Positions 43,118 to 52,848 of a stretch of 64,000 nucleotides of DNA are shown one piece after another. Origin of the DNA: Leucobacter sp. UCMA 4100 (GTDB lineage: Bacteria; Actinomycetota; Actinomycetes; Actinomycetales; Microbacteriaceae); assembly GCF_027853335.1 (NCBI RefSeq), contig NZ_JAFEUS010000002.1:2588514-2652513 (forward strand), read 5' to 3'. A program made the translations under genes and the position numbers. The notes beneath the pieces were generated by a model. It was not told the origin of the DNA. It searched no databases and saw nothing but the letters and a program-made list of their open reading frames with translations. The number at the start of each line of letters is the position of its first letter. Position 1 is the stretch's first letter.

Positions 43118-45196
43118 GTGGAGCGTCAGGTGCATACCCCAGCAACACCGAGGGTTGCGCGTGTGCTCCTGGACTCCGGGCTTCCGCAGCTCGACCACCT
43201 TTTTGACTATGAGGTTCCCGAGCCACTGAGGCAAGAGATACGGGTGGGGCAGCGCGTTAAGGTGCCTCTTCGATCGCGGCAACGTGACAGTCTTGGGTTC
43301 GTTATCGAACTTGTCGAAGAATCAGCGTTTCAGGGCGAGCTGGCGCAACTCTCGCAGATCGTCTCTCCGGTGCCCATGCTCACGTCAGAGGTATGGCATT
43401 TGGTGCGGGCTGTTGCCGACAGAGCTGGCGGTAGCGCGGCCGACCTTATTCGGCTAGGGGTACCAAACCGTCACGTTCGAGCCGAAAAAGCCTACTTTGC
43501 CTCGAAAGAGAGTGAGCTTTCGGGCGAAAGCGAAAGCGGGCAGCCGCTCGAGAGCGCTGACTCGGCTTCGGTGAGCGAGGGCGACGGTGGCTTCGCGGCA
43601 GACCCCGTACATATCGCCAATACCGAGGCGGTGAACGCGGCCGAACAGCTGTGTGGTGGAGCACGTCTCGCTCTGACCGTCTCTGGCGCGCCCGTGCGAC
43701 TCGAAACCGGAGAGTGGGTGAGCGCATGGGCTTATCACTTTGCCTCAATTGCGCTTGCAACGGTCGCCTCTGGACGAAGCGCCATCATCGCAGTGCCCGA
43801 TTACCGTGACCTTGATCAACTGGATGACACGCTCAAAGCACTGGGAGCGCAAGAGGTCATTCGGCTCGACGCCCGCCGCCCTGCGGCTGAGCGATACACG
43901 AGCTTTCTCAACGCGCTAGAAGCACGCCCGAGGTTGCTCATCGGCAACCGCTCTGCGCTCTACGCTCCAGCCCATGAGCTGGGGGCTATGCTGCTCTGGA
44001 ACGACGGCGATCCGCTCTTTGAAGAACCGCTTGCTCCGTACGTGCACGTGAGAGATGCTGCGCTCGTTCGGGCGCAGCAGAGCGGGGCAGGGCTGCTCCT
44101 GGGGTCGCACGTTATGAGTGCAGAGGCGCAGCGATTCGTTGACATGGGCTACTTCGCTGAAGGTGCCACGGGTGCACGGCGGCAAAAGATCATGCACTCG
44201 GGCTCGCTCACCGCCGACGAACGGGTCATTGGCCGTATACCGGAATTCGCAACGAAGAAGCTTCGCGAGGGGCTGCTCGAGGGCCCGGTGCTCGTGCAGG
44301 TTGCGGCTCCTGGCTACGCGCCGGTCATGGTGTGTGCCGAGTGCCACGATATGGCGCGGTGTTCACACTGTCGAGGCCCGCTGGGGCAATCGGCTGGCGG
44401 TACCGTTTCGTGTCGCTGGTGTGGTTCGAGCGCACGTGGAATCTCTTGTGAAACATGCCGCGGCACTCGATTTGAGATACGTGGCGCTGGTTCTGAGCGC
44501 ACCGCAGAGCAGTTTGCGCAAATGTTTCCCGAGACGATGATCGTCGTGAGCGACGGGAATCATCAGCGAAGCCGAGTCGATGCTCGGCCACAGGTTGTGG
44601 TAGCGACGAGAGGTGCTGAGCCCATCGCAGCAGGCGGCTACCGCGCAGTCGTGTTGCTCGATGTCGACCGAATCGTGAGCGCTCCCTCGCTGAAAGCGGG
44701 CGAAGACGCGCTGCGCTGGTGGCACGGGGCAGCTTCGCTCGCGAAAGAAGAGGCTCCGATCGTGATTACCGGCGGTGCAGGGCCCATGGTGCGTGCATTC
44801 GTGACGGGGCGTGAACATGACTGGCTGCGCAGTGAGCTCCGTGACCGCAAGCAGCTACGCTTTCCGCCGATGGTTCGCATTGCAACCGTGACGGGTGCTC
44901 GCGAGCTGGTGCAAGAAGCTCTTGACGCGGTCTCGGGGGTTCAAAACCTTGACGTGCTGGGACCAACACCGGCTCCAGACTCAACCGTACGAGCCATCGT
45001 ACGTTTCGGGTACTCGCATGGGGCTGAGGTCGCCGCGAAACTTCGTGCGGTTCTCGTCTCGCAAGCCGCTTCTTCGGCAGCGAAAGCATATGCGGCACGC
45101 AAAAAAGGCGCAAAACGTGGGGCTCCAGCAGGTGCCCTGCGACTACGATTTGACGACGCGCAGGCGTTTGACGAACAAGGAGACGAACTCGAATGA
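43118..45196 (+). CDS. priA: Primosomal protein N' (PriA), helicase motifs degenerate
   Basis: 692 aa from GTG 43118 (AAGGGCGAG upstream; a longer ORF starts inside metK). The 3' DNA-binding domain begins ARVLLDSGLPQLDHLFDYEVP. Where a Walker A motif should be, the protein reads SAWAYHFASIALATV, and the DEAH box is also missing, so ATP hydrolysis is unlikely, as in other actinobacterial PriA proteins. The zinc-binding region keeps its cysteine pairs (CAECHDMARCSHC and CRWCGSS...CETC). It probably retains a structural role in replication restart. ATGA overlap with fmt. Confidence 0.9.
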   Translation: MERQVHTPATPRVARVLLDSGLPQLDHLFDYEVPEPLRQEIRVGQRVKVPLRSRQRDSLGFVIELVEESAFQGELAQLSQIVSPVPMLTSEVWHLVRAVADRAGGSAADLIRLGVPNRHVRAEKAYFASKESELSGESESGQPLESADSASVSEGDGGFAADPVHIANTEAVNAAEQLCGGARLALTVSGAPVRLETGEWVSAWAYHFASIALATVASGRSAIIAVPDYRDLDQLDDTLKALGAQEVIRLDARRPAAERYTSFLNALEARPRLLIGNRSALYAPAHELGAMLLWNDGDPLFEEPLAPYVHVRDAALVRAQQSGAGLLLGSHVMSAEAQRFVDMGYFAEGATGARRQKIMHSGSLTADERVIGRIPEFATKKLREGLLEGPVLVQVAAPGYAPVMVCAECHDMARCSHCRGPLGQSAGGTVSCRWCGSSARGISCETCRGTRFEIRGAGSERTAEQFAQMFPETMIVVSDGNHQRSRVDARPQVVVATRGAEPIAAGGYRAVVLLDVDRIVSAPSLKAGEDALRWWHGAASLAKEEAPIVITGGAGPMVRAFVTGREHDWLRSELRDRKQLRFPPMVRIATVTGARELVQEALDAVSGVQNLDVLGPTPAPDSTVRAIVRFGYSHGAEVAAKLRAVLVSQAASSAAKAYAARKKGAKRGAPAGALRLRFDDAQAFDEQGDELE

Positions 45197-46107
45197 GGGT
45201 AGTGTTTGCAGGAACGCCGGAGGTCGCGACCTCGGCTCTCAATCAACTCGTGGCCTCGCGCCATGAGGTTGTAGGGGTGATCACGCGAGAAGATGCCCCG
45301 CTTGGAAGAAAACGCGTGCTTACCCCGTCGCCCGTGGCAACGCTCGCCGACGAGCACGGAATTCCTGTGGTCAAAGCGAACCGACTGGGCGAAGAGGTCA
45401 CTGAGTGGGTTCGTGATCTCAACGCCGACCTGGGCGTCGTGGTTGCCTACGGCGGTCTCCTGAAGCCAGCGTTGCTTGAAACGCCACGCCTCGGGTGGGT
45501 GAACCTGCACTTCTCATCGTTACCACGCTGGCGCGGTGCGGCGCCCGTACAACGCGCGCTCATGAACGGTGAGCAAGAGCTTGGGCTGAGTGTGTTTCGG
45601 CTTGTTGAGGCGCTTGATGCTGGCGACATAGTTGCCAACGCGACGGCGCGGTTTGAACCTGGCACCACGGCAGGCGCTGCGCTTGAAGCACTCGCGGTCG
45701 AGGGCGGTCCGCTTATTTTGCAGGCGCTTGATGCGCTTGAAATCAACCCTGAGGTGGGAACGGAGCAGGTGGGAGAGGCGAACTATGCGCACAAGCTTGA
45801 GCGCAGCGATGGCAAACTCGATCCAGCCGAACCCATGGAGACCTTCATGGCTCACTGGGCAGGTGTGACCCCCGAGCCAGGAGCCTTTGTGCTTGCCGAT
45901 GGCGAGCCGGTGAAGCTTCACGAGATTCGAGCGGGAGAAACCGAAGAGCCGCTCTCTGCGGGTACCGCACGCATCGTCGGTAAACGAGCCTTGCTCGGTA
46001 CAGCCTCCGGCCCGGTAGAGCTCGTGCGTGTGCAGCCAGCAGGCAAGGGCGCAATGGACGGTGCGGCTTGGCTGCGTGGTCGCGGCGGCGAGCAGGTGAT
46101 CTCATGA
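45193..46107 (+). CDS. fmt: Methionyl-tRNA formyltransferase
   Basis: 304 aa. It formylates initiator Met-tRNA. N-terminal FAGTPEVATSALNQL, the catalytic His/Asp region NLHFSSLPRWRGAAPVQRA and the C-terminal OB-like domain (about 205-304) that holds the tRNA acceptor are present. ATGA overlaps with priA upstream and with rsmB downstream, the classic priA-fmt-rsmB order. It works with def at 1.6 kb. Confidence 0.95.
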   Translation: MRVVFAGTPEVATSALNQLVASRHEVVGVITREDAPLGRKRVLTPSPVATLADEHGIPVVKANRLGEEVTEWVRDLNADLGVVVAYGGLLKPALLETPRLGWVNLHFSSLPRWRGAAPVQRALMNGEQELGLSVFRLVEALDAGDIVANATARFEPGTTAGAALEALAVEGGPLILQALDALEINPEVGTEQVGEANYAHKLERSDGKLDPAEPMETFMAHWAGVTPEPGAFVLADGEPVKLHEIRAGETEEPLSAGTARIVGKRALLGTASGPVELVRVQPAGKGAMDGAAWLRGRGGEQVIS

Positions 46108-47517
46108 GCGGGGCACAGCATCGCAAGAAGCCCCACTGCTCGCCGGCACGGTTTGTCGCTTACGAGGTGCTGCGAGACGTTGCCGATCGTGACGCCTACG
46201 CCAACCTTGCGCTGCAAGCCCGCATCCGTGAAGCGCGGCTGAATGACCAAGACGCGGCCTTCGCGACAGAGCTCACCTCTGGAACGCTGCGCTTTGCAGG
46301 GAAGTACGATGCCATCATCGAACTCGCAACGGGCAGGAAGATCTCGGCGATCGACCCCGCGGTGCACACCGTCTTACAGCTTGGCGTGCACCAACTCGTC
46401 ACGCTCGAAACCCCAAAACACGCCGCGATTCACGAACAGGTTGAACTCGCGAAGGGAGTCGCCGGAATGCGCACCTCCGGCTTCGTCAACGGGGTACTTC
46501 GCACGGTTTCTCGCACGAGTCCCGAAGACTGGGAAGCCCGTATTGTCGAGGGCATCGATAATGATCGAGACCGGCTCGCGACGCTGCATTCACACCCGAG
46601 GTGGATCGTCGACGCGCTCGCTGATGCGCTTGACGCCGAAGGCCGTGGCAGCGAACTCGAGGCGACCCTTATCGCCAATAACGAGCCGCCGAGAGTGCAG
46701 CTTGCGATTCTCGAGGGTGAGATGACCCCTGAGCTTGCAGGAGAAACACTGATCGCGACGGGTGCTTCACCCCTTGCGTATGAGCTCAGCTCAGGTAACC
46801 CAGCTCAGGTTATTGCAGCGCTCACCGGTGCCGGCGTTACCGCCAAGGTGCAAGACCAGGGCTCACAGCTCGCAGCCCTGACCCTAACCGAGGCGGCACC
46901 AGTGCGCGATGGTGAAGCCTGGCTTGATCTCTGCGCTTGGGCCCGGCGGCAAAACCGCGGTGCTTGCGGCTGCCGCGAGGCAGCACGGGGCGACCGTTCG
47001 TGCGAACGAAGTGACCCCTCACCGTGCAGAGCTGGTGCGTTCGTCAGTGAAAGACTTTACCGACGTCGTGACTATCGTTTCGCACGATGGGCGCTCGGAA
47101 GAGGCCTACGACGCAATCGAGTACGACCGCATTCTTGTTGATGCTCCGTGCAGCGGGCTGGGGGCGTTACGCCGCAGGCCAGAAGCACGGTGGCGTAAGA
47201 AACCGTCTGACATTGAACCGCTGCACACCCTTCAGCGCGAACTGTTGTCGGCTGCAACCGCACACCTGGCGCCCGGTGGCTTCCTGGCATATGTGACGTG
47301 CTCACCGCACCTGCACGAAACACGGGACGTTATTGAAAAGCACCTGCGCGAACACGAAGAGCTTGAACTCTGCGAAAGCACGGTTCGAGTGAACGATGCG
47401 GGCGACCACCCGACTGCCGTGCAACTGTGGCCGCACCGCGATAACGCTGACGCAATGTTTATTGCCCTCATGCGCAAGAAAGACGCGCGCGGGGCAGAGA
47501 CCACCGAGAAGCCTTAG
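46104..47517 (+). pseudogene. rsmB: 16S rRNA (cytosine-5) methyltransferase RsmB, single-base frameshift
   Basis: The gene runs in two frames. Frame one (46104-46937) encodes the N-terminal NusB-like RNA-binding domain and part of the methyltransferase up to WLDLCA (residues 273-278). One extra T at 46937/46938 then shifts the SAM-binding motif GPGGKTA into another frame, which continues to 47517 with catalytic motifs VDAPCSGLGALRR and VTCSPHLHET. Without the T the product would be 470 aa and normal. The uncorrected frame reads on to a stop at 47141. It could be a true pseudogene, a sequencing or assembly error, or much less likely a programmed +1 shift. Confidence 0.9.
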
Positions 47518-47520
47518 GAT
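47515..47520 (+). promoter_or_regulatory. Candidate -10 element for rpe
   Basis: TAGGAT overlaps the rsmB stop codon and lies 8 nt before the GTG of rpe at 47529, which has no ribosome site. A leaderless or near-leaderless mRNA is possible. Confidence 0.35.
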
Positions 47521-47528
47521 ACATAGTT

Positions 47529-48200
47529 GTGAAGAGCCCCCGCATTAACCCCAGCATTCTCTCTGCCGACTTCGTCAACCTCCAGGCAGAACTCGAGGCG
47601 ATTGCTAGCGCAGACCTCGTGCACGTCGACGTGATGGACAACCATTTCGTGCCAAATCTCACCATGGGGCCGCCCATTGTTGAGCGCATCCAGGCGGTTT
47701 CACCCGTGCCCCTCGACATGCACCTCATGATCGCCGACGCTGATCGCTGGGCGCCAGGGTATGCAGAACTCGGCGCCTATTCAGTGACCTTTCACGCAGA
47801 GGCAACGAACGATCCAGTCGCCCTTGCCCGAAAGATTCGCGACATTGGCGCCCGTGCCGGCATCGCGCTCAAACCAGGTACCGACGTTGCGCCATACCTC
47901 GAGCTGCTGCCGGAGTTCGATCAGCTGCTCGTTATGACCGTCGAGCCGGGTTTTGGTGGTCAGGCGTTCATGCCCGACATGATGCCCAAACTGCAGCAGG
48001 CCTCAGAGGCGAAAAAAGCGCACGGGCTCGACATCTGGCTTCAGGTTGACGGAGGAATTACGGTCGATACCATCGGCATGGCCGCCGAGGCAGGCGCAGA
48101 CACCTTCGTTGCTGGTTCGGCCGTGTACGGCGGGGTTCCAGAGCAGCGCATCGCTGAGCTGCGAGCAGCAGCAAACGCACATGTGCACACCAAAGCCTAA
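47529..48200 (+). CDS. rpe: Ribulose-phosphate 3-epimerase
   Basis: 223 aa TIM barrel of the pentose phosphate pathway. [32 protein letters not shown] and the later [12 protein letters not shown] are signatures, with metal ligands His and Asp in HVDVMD and the second His in MHLM. It supplies pentose phosphates for the his and trp genes that follow. GTG start 11 nt after rsmB. Confidence 0.96.
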   Translation: MKSPRINPSILSADFVNLQAELEAIASADLVHVDVMDNHFVPNLTMGPPIVERIQAVSPVPLDMHLMIADADRWAPGYAELGAYSVTFHAEATNDPVALARKIRDIGARAGIALKPGTDVAPYLELLPEFDQLLVMTVEPGFGGQAFMPDMMPKLQQASEAKKAHGLDIWLQVDGGITVDTIGMAAEAGADTFVAGSAVYGGVPEQRIAELRAAANAHVHTKA

Positions 48201-48209
48201 GAATCGCGG

Positions 48210-48215
48210 TACGAT
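48210..48215 (+). promoter_or_regulatory. Candidate -10 element of hisE
   Basis: TACGAT is followed after 7 nt by the GTG at 48223. The upstream ATG at 48214 lies inside this hexamer. Confidence 0.4.
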
Positions 48216-48222
48216 GGTGAAC

Positions 48223-48486
48223 GTGAAAACCTTTGACACACTCTTTGTCGAGCTGACTGAGAAAGCACGTACGCGCCCAGAGGGCAGCGGAACGGTGAAG
48301 CAGCTCGATGCCGGAGTACACGCAATCGGCAAAAAAATTGTCGAAGAGGCAGCCGAGGTATGGATGGCTGCAGAGTACGAGAGCGACGAAGCGCTCGCTG
48401 AAGAGATCAGCCAGCTGCTGTACCACCTTCAGGTGATGATGGTCGCGAAGGGTCTGACGCTCGACGATGTCCATCGACATCTGTGA
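48223..48486 (+). CDS. hisE: Phosphoribosyl-ATP pyrophosphatase
   Basis: 87 aa from GTG 48223, which gives the familiar N-terminus [15 protein letters not shown]; the ATG at 48214 adds three residues but overlaps a -10 hexamer. It hydrolyses phosphoribosyl-ATP in the second histidine step. All-alpha MazG-like fold with [13 protein letters not shown], whose acidic residues bind metal, and [14 protein letters not shown]. It precedes hisG after 47 nt; HisI, the next enzyme, is a separate protein at 50.2 kb. Confidence 0.93.
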   Translation: MKTFDTLFVELTEKARTRPEGSGTVKQLDAGVHAIGKKIVEEAAEVWMAAEYESDEALAEEISQLLYHLQVMMVAKGLTLDDVHRHL

Positions 48487-48533
48487 TCGAACGCACTCAA
48501 ACCTTCTCTGTTACCTCACTCTGAAAGGCCCCC

Positions 48534-49376
48534 ATGCTTCGCGTAGCGATTCCAAATAAGGGTTCACTCTCTGAAATTGCAGCACAAATGCTTGCAGAAG
48601 CCGGCTACAACGGCCGTCGCGACTCACGAACACTCGTTTCAGCCGACGAACGAAACGGCGTTGAATTCTTCTACCTCCGTCCAAGGGACATTGCGACCTA
48701 TGTGGCATCGGGTGCGCTCGATGTGGGCATCACCGGCCGTGACCTGCTGAGGGATTCAGGAGCCGGAGCCTACGAAATCGCCGAACTGCAGTTCGCAGAT
48801 TCGACGTTCCGCTTTGCCGCTCCCGCAGACAGCATCACCGACCTCGCGCAGCTCGAAGGCAAGCGCGTGGCAACGAGCTACCCGAAGCTTGTCGACGATT
48901 TCCTGCTTGAGCGCGGCATTCACGCGGTCACCGTCAAACTTGACGGAGCCGTCGAATCAGCGGTGCGCTTGGGTGTTGCTGACGCGGTCGCCGACGTGGT
49001 TTCGACCGGGGCAACCCTGAGGGCCGCAGGCCTCTCAATCTTTGGCCCGGTGATTCTCGAGTCAACCGCACTCTTGATCGGTGGCCCGAATGAACACAAT
49101 GGCGCCGTCGATCGACTACTGCGCAGGCTGCAGGGCGTGCTCGTGGCGCGTAACTACGTGATCATGGATTACGACCTGCCCGCCGAGAAGCTCGAAGAAG
49201 CAACGGCAATTGCCTCAGGGTTTGAATCGCCCACGGTTCAGCCGCTCTTTGATGAAGAGTGGGTCGCCGTTCGCGTCATGGTACCGGCCAACGAAGCTGC
49301 CGACATCATGGACGAATTGCAGGCCATCGGGGCGAAAGCCATTCTCGTAACCGCGATTCACGCTGCGAGGATTTGA
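48534..49376 (+). CDS. hisG: ATP phosphoribosyltransferase, long form
   Basis: 280 aa. It commits ATP and PRPP to histidine synthesis. The long form has two periplasmic-binding-like catalytic domains (RVAIPNKGSL, DVGITGRDLL, DAVADVVSTGATLRAAGL) and a C-terminal ferredoxin-like domain (about 205-280) that binds histidine for feedback inhibition, so no HisZ is needed. ATG start with only a weak ribosome site. Confidence 0.95.
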   Translation: MLRVAIPNKGSLSEIAAQMLAEAGYNGRRDSRTLVSADERNGVEFFYLRPRDIATYVASGALDVGITGRDLLRDSGAGAYEIAELQFADSTFRFAAPADSITDLAQLEGKRVATSYPKLVDDFLLERGIHAVTVKLDGAVESAVRLGVADAVADVVSTGATLRAAGLSIFGPVILESTALLIGGPNEHNGAVDRLLRRLQGVLVARNYVIMDYDLPAEKLEEATAIASGFESPTVQPLFDEEWVAVRVMVPANEAADIMDELQAIGAKAILVTAIHAARI

Positions 49377-49406
49377 CACTACACACTCATTCCGAAGGGA
49401 GCTGAA

Positions 49407-50168
49407 ATGGCAGCCGTGCACGTAATTCCATGTCTGGACGTTAACGGGGGGAGGGTTGTCAAGGGTGTGAACTTTGTCGACCTCCAAGATAAGGGCGACC
49501 CCGTTGAATTCGCGAGGCGCTATGTCGCCCAGGGCGCAGACGAACTCGTCTTTCTTGATATCTCGGCCACGGTCGAAGAACGCGGCACCACGGTCGACAT
49601 GGTGCGCCGCGTCGCGGCAGAGATTCCGATTCCGTTCTCGGTCGGTGGTGGCGTTCGCTCGGTCGACGACGCGAAGAAACTGCTTGAAGCGGGTGCAACG
49701 AAGGTCGGCGTCAACAGCGCCGCGATCCAACGTCCTGAACTCGTAACCGAGCTCTCAGAAGCCATCGGGCCTGACGCGCTCGTGCTTGCGATCGACGTCA
49801 AAGTCGATAAGGCGCAGGACTCGGGCTACACCGTGCTCACACACGGCGGTAAGACCTCAGCAAACGTTGACGCGGTTGCCTGGGCCGAAGAGGTTGCCTC
49901 GCGTGGTGCGGGGTCGATTCTTCTGACCTCGCTCACCGCCGATGGAACCCTCGACGGTTATGACCTTGACATCACTGCCCAGATCGCAGCCGCCGTGCAG
50001 GTGCCCGTGATCGCCTCGGGTGGAGCCGGCAAGCTCGAAGACTTTGCTCCCGCGGTGCAGGCAGGCGCGGCACACGTGCTCGCGGCCTCCGTGTTTCACG
50101 ATGGCACCCTCACGGTTCAGGCCGTCAAGGAGACGCTCGCCGCAGCAGGGTGCGAGGTAACCAAATGA
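49407..50168 (+). CDS. hisF: Imidazole glycerol phosphate synthase cyclase subunit
   Basis: 253 aa TIM barrel. It cyclises PRFAR using ammonia from HisH. The catalytic aspartates are in [17 protein letters not shown] (N-terminal) and in [15 protein letters not shown], with the phosphate-binding GGGVRS and ASGGAG loops. HisH and HisA, its usual neighbours, are not in this window. AAGGGAG precedes the ATG. ATGA overlap with hisI. Confidence 0.96.
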   Translation: MAAVHVIPCLDVNGGRVVKGVNFVDLQDKGDPVEFARRYVAQGADELVFLDISATVEERGTTVDMVRRVAAEIPIPFSVGGGVRSVDDAKKLLEAGATKVGVNSAAIQRPELVTELSEAIGPDALVLAIDVKVDKAQDSGYTVLTHGGKTSANVDAVAWAEEVASRGAGSILLTSLTADGTLDGYDLDITAQIAAAVQVPVIASGGAGKLEDFAPAVQAGAAHVLAASVFHDGTLTVQAVKETLAAAGCEVTK

Positions 50169-50554
50169 CGCTGTTTCGCGACGAGGTGTCAGAGGAAGAG
50201 ATCACTCCGTATCTTGACCGCATCACCTTCACCGATGACGGCCTCGTGCCCGCGATCATTCAGGACGATGAGTCGCTCGACGTACTCATGCTCGCGTGGA
50301 TGAACCGTGAGGCGCTCAGACGCACCTTGACCGAGGGGCGCGTGACCTTCTGGTCGCGCTCACGCTCTGAGTACTGGCGCAAGGGCGATACTTCCGGGCA
50401 TAGGCAGTACGTGCGTTCAGTGTCGTTTGACTGCGACCAAGATACGATGCTCATCAGAGTTATTCAACAGGGCGCCGCTTGCCATACCGGCACCCGAACC
50501 TGCTTCATCGACGGCTATGTTCCTGCTGTCGTCACCGAAATCACCGACGAGTAA
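50165..50554 (+). CDS. hisI: Phosphoribosyl-AMP cyclohydrolase
   Basis: 129 aa from the ATG in the ATGA overlap with hisF. It opens the adenine ring in the third histidine step. [31 protein letters not shown] and [12 protein letters not shown] with the zinc cysteines [12 protein letters not shown] are all present. Monofunctional, because HisE is a separate gene at 48.2 kb. trpE follows after 8 nt, apparently in the same transcript. Confidence 0.95.
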   Translation: MTLFRDEVSEEEITPYLDRITFTDDGLVPAIIQDDESLDVLMLAWMNREALRRTLTEGRVTFWSRSRSEYWRKGDTSGHRQYVRSVSFDCDQDTMLIRVIQQGAACHTGTRTCFIDGYVPAVVTEITDE

Positions 50555-50562
50555 GCGACCCG

Positions 50563-52101
50563 ATGACCCTCACGACAACCCGTGCCGCCTTTGACCAGGC
50601 GGCAGCAACGAACCCGATCGTTTCTGTGTGCCGTGAGGTATTCGCAGACTCTGATACTCCGGCGAGCATTTACCGAAAGGTCGCGGCATCGCGACCCGGA
50701 ACCTTCCTGCTCGAATCGGCAGAGCAGGGCGGGGTATGGACCCGCTTTTCGTTCGTTGGCGCCGGCTCTTTCGGTGTCCTGAGTGAGCGAGACGGGCGCG
50801 CCTACTGGGCAGCGAGCCCTGAATCGGCGATGACTGAAGAGCGACTCTTGCCAGGGGGCGTCGTCTCGCTTGAGCCACTTGAGGCGGTGCAGGCCGCCTA
50901 CGAGCGTTGGAAGGCCGATCAGGTTGACGGGCTGCCGCCGCTGACAAGCGGGTTCGTGGGGTACATCGGGTGGGACACGATCCGCCAAATTGAGACGACG
51001 TTGCCAGACCCAGGCTTTGGCCCGGCCGCGGTTCCCGTGCAGGGGCTGAGCTTCGTCTCTGAACTTATCGTGATCGATCACCGCGAGGGCTCGGTCATTC
51101 TCATCGCCAATGTTTTGACCGACGAAGAGGGAGTGCCGCTCGACAACGCATGGGACGATGCGCAGGCCCGCCTCGACGGGCTGCAACGTTCACTCGCCGC
51201 GAGTGCGGCGGCGCCGGTCGCGACGCTCAACCGCGAGGCGGTGACCGAGGCGAAGCGGGTCACGCCGCAGGCCGAGTACCTCAGGCTCGCTCAACTCACC
51301 ATTGACCGCATTCGTGAGGGCGAGGCCGGCCAGGTCGTAGTCTCGCAGCGGTTCGACAGCGAGTGCACGGCCGATCCGCTCGACGTATACCGCGTGCTGC
51401 GACACCTCAACCCGAGCCCTTACCTGTACCTGCTCTCGTATGAGGGGCACGATGGTGAGCCGTTCTCGGTCGTCGGTTCGAGCCCTGAAGCTCTGATCAC
51501 GGTCAACGGTGGCCGGGTGATCACGCACCCGATTGGCGGATCGAAGCCGCGCGGAACCGACGCGAGTCACGACCTGCAGCTCGAGAAAGAACTGCTCGCC
51601 GACAAGAAAGAGCGCACCGAGCACGAGATGCTCGTTGACCTGTCAAAGCGTGACCTCTCGACCTTCTGCGTGCCCGAGAGTGTGCACGTGAGCGACCTCA
51701 TGCGCATCGAGCGCTACAGCCACGTCATGCACATCGTTTCGACAGTTGAGGGTGAGCTTCGACCCGAGGAATCGCCGGTGTCGGCGCTCCGGGCAACGTT
51801 CCCGGCGGGCACGCTGTCAGGAGATCCGAAGCCGAAAGCACTCGCGATCATCGATGAGCTCGAAACGGCAAGCCGGGGAGTATACGGCGGGGTTGTCGGG
51901 TACTTCGGGCTCGGGGGCGATGCCGACCTCGCGATAGCGATTCGAACGGCCACGATCCGCTCGGGTATTGCGACGGTTCAAGCGGGTGGGGGCATCGTTG
52001 CCGACTCGGTTCCCGCCTCGGAAGACGAGGAATGCCGCAACAAGGCGGCCGCGCCGCTGCGTGCAGTCGCAATCGCAAACACACTCGTTGAGGAGAAGTA
52101 A
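50563..52101 (+). CDS. trpE: Anthranilate synthase component I
   Basis: 512 aa. It makes anthranilate from chorismate with ammonia from a TrpG subunit that is not encoded here. LLESAE near the N-terminus is the tryptophan feedback motif; the chorismate domain carries AGQVVVSQRF, HPIGGSKPRGT, ERTEHEMLVDLSKRDL, ATFPAGTLSGDPK and QAGGGIVADSVP. ATG 50563 has no strong ribosome site but begins 8 nt after hisI. No leader peptide with tandem Trp codons is seen upstream. Confidence 0.95.
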   Translation: MTLTTTRAAFDQAAATNPIVSVCREVFADSDTPASIYRKVAASRPGTFLLESAEQGGVWTRFSFVGAGSFGVLSERDGRAYWAASPESAMTEERLLPGGVVSLEPLEAVQAAYERWKADQVDGLPPLTSGFVGYIGWDTIRQIETTLPDPGFGPAAVPVQGLSFVSELIVIDHREGSVILIANVLTDEEGVPLDNAWDDAQARLDGLQRSLAASAAAPVATLNREAVTEAKRVTPQAEYLRLAQLTIDRIREGEAGQVVVSQRFDSECTADPLDVYRVLRHLNPSPYLYLLSYEGHDGEPFSVVGSSPEALITVNGGRVITHPIGGSKPRGTDASHDLQLEKELLADKKERTEHEMLVDLSKRDLSTFCVPESVHVSDLMRIERYSHVMHIVSTVEGELRPEESPVSALRATFPAGTLSGDPKPKALAIIDELETASRGVYGGVVGYFGLGGDADLAIAIRTATIRSGIATVQAGGGIVADSVPASEDEECRNKAAAPLRAVAIANTLVEEK

Positions 52102-52108
52102 CGTAGGC

Positions 52109-52771
52109 ATGACCAAACGCAACCTTGTTTCGCTGCTGCTGCTACTCGCGGTGGCGATGCTCTTCGCGAGTACCAGGCCCTGGCTTGAACTGCAGCTCAT
52201 CCCGAGTGCTGCCGCCCACGGTGACGTGACAGTGACGGGAACCGCGGGGAACAAGGCGCTCATGCCGGTGGCGATTGCGCTCCTGGCTATCGGCGCCGTG
52301 CTCGGCATTGCGGGCCGCGCGCTCAGGGTTGCCCTCGGCGCGCTCACCGCGGTGTTTGGCGGGTGGATCGCCTGGTCGGCCTTCGCTGGAGTGCTCGGCG
52401 GGCAAGATGCCGAGATCGACTTCGCAAAAGCTTCGATTGCCGAGGCGACGGGCATTCTCTCGTCATCGCCCATCGAGGTCGTTGACCTCATGCAGGTCAC
52501 GGTGTGGCCGACGGTCACGGTGGTGCTCGGTTTGCTTGTGCTGCTCGTGGGCATCGGGGTCGCGGTGTTTGGCTGGAAATGGGCACAGGGCGGCAAACGG
52601 TATGAAGCGAAGGGCTCGCCGCGCGAGAAGAAGGCGCCGCGTCCCGATGGCTCAGCCGACCGGATTGCCGACTGGGATGCACTCTCTGAGGGCGACGATC
52701 CGAGCGATGAACTTGGGCCAGAAGACTTCGGTGGCGGCGACGACAGCGCAGAAGCGCCGGGTCGCTCCTGA
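52109..52771 (+). CDS. Trp biosynthesis-associated membrane protein
   Basis: 220 aa, four hydrophobic segments (roughly residues 7-24, 50-70, 75-95 and 128-152) and an acidic, Gly/Asp-rich cytoplasmic tail (DWDALSEGDDPSDELGPEDF). Position directly after trpE and the overall layout match the actinobacterial family known as tryptophan-associated membrane protein (Trp_oprn_chp type). No enzymatic motif is visible. AGGAG lies at the end of trpE, just ahead of the ATG. Whether it transports or regulates anything is unknown. Confidence 0.85.
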   Translation: MTKRNLVSLLLLLAVAMLFASTRPWLELQLIPSAAAHGDVTVTGTAGNKALMPVAIALLAIGAVLGIAGRALRVALGALTAVFGGWIAWSAFAGVLGGQDAEIDFAKASIAEATGILSSSPIEVVDLMQVTVWPTVTVVLGLLVLLVGIGVAVFGWKWAQGGKRYEAKGSPREKKAPRPDGSADRIADWDALSEGDDPSDELGPEDFGGGDDSAEAPGRS

Positions 52772-52812
52772 ACCACGCCGGGCGAGAGTTCGCTCATTTG
52801 CGAGCGACCGGC

Positions 52813-52818
52813 TAAACT
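52813..52818 (+). promoter_or_regulatory. Candidate -10 element before the HGxxPAAW gene
   Basis: TAAACT in the 77-bp gap ahead of 52849, after a small CGCTC/GAGCG hairpin. A possible internal promoter for the trpCBA half of the cluster. Confidence 0.35.
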
Positions 52819-52848
52819 GTGATGTGAAGACTTGATAAAAGGAGATTC

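Noticed and set aside
46930-46945. Programmed +1 frameshifting in rsmB as the main explanation.
   Set aside because: The shift site is GCT-TGG with no stop codon or strong stimulator as in prfB; an indel or a sequencing error is simpler. Kept only as an alternative.
50521-50562. A trp attenuator and leader peptide before trpE.
   Set aside because: trpE starts 8 nt after hisI; there is no space and no run of Trp codons.
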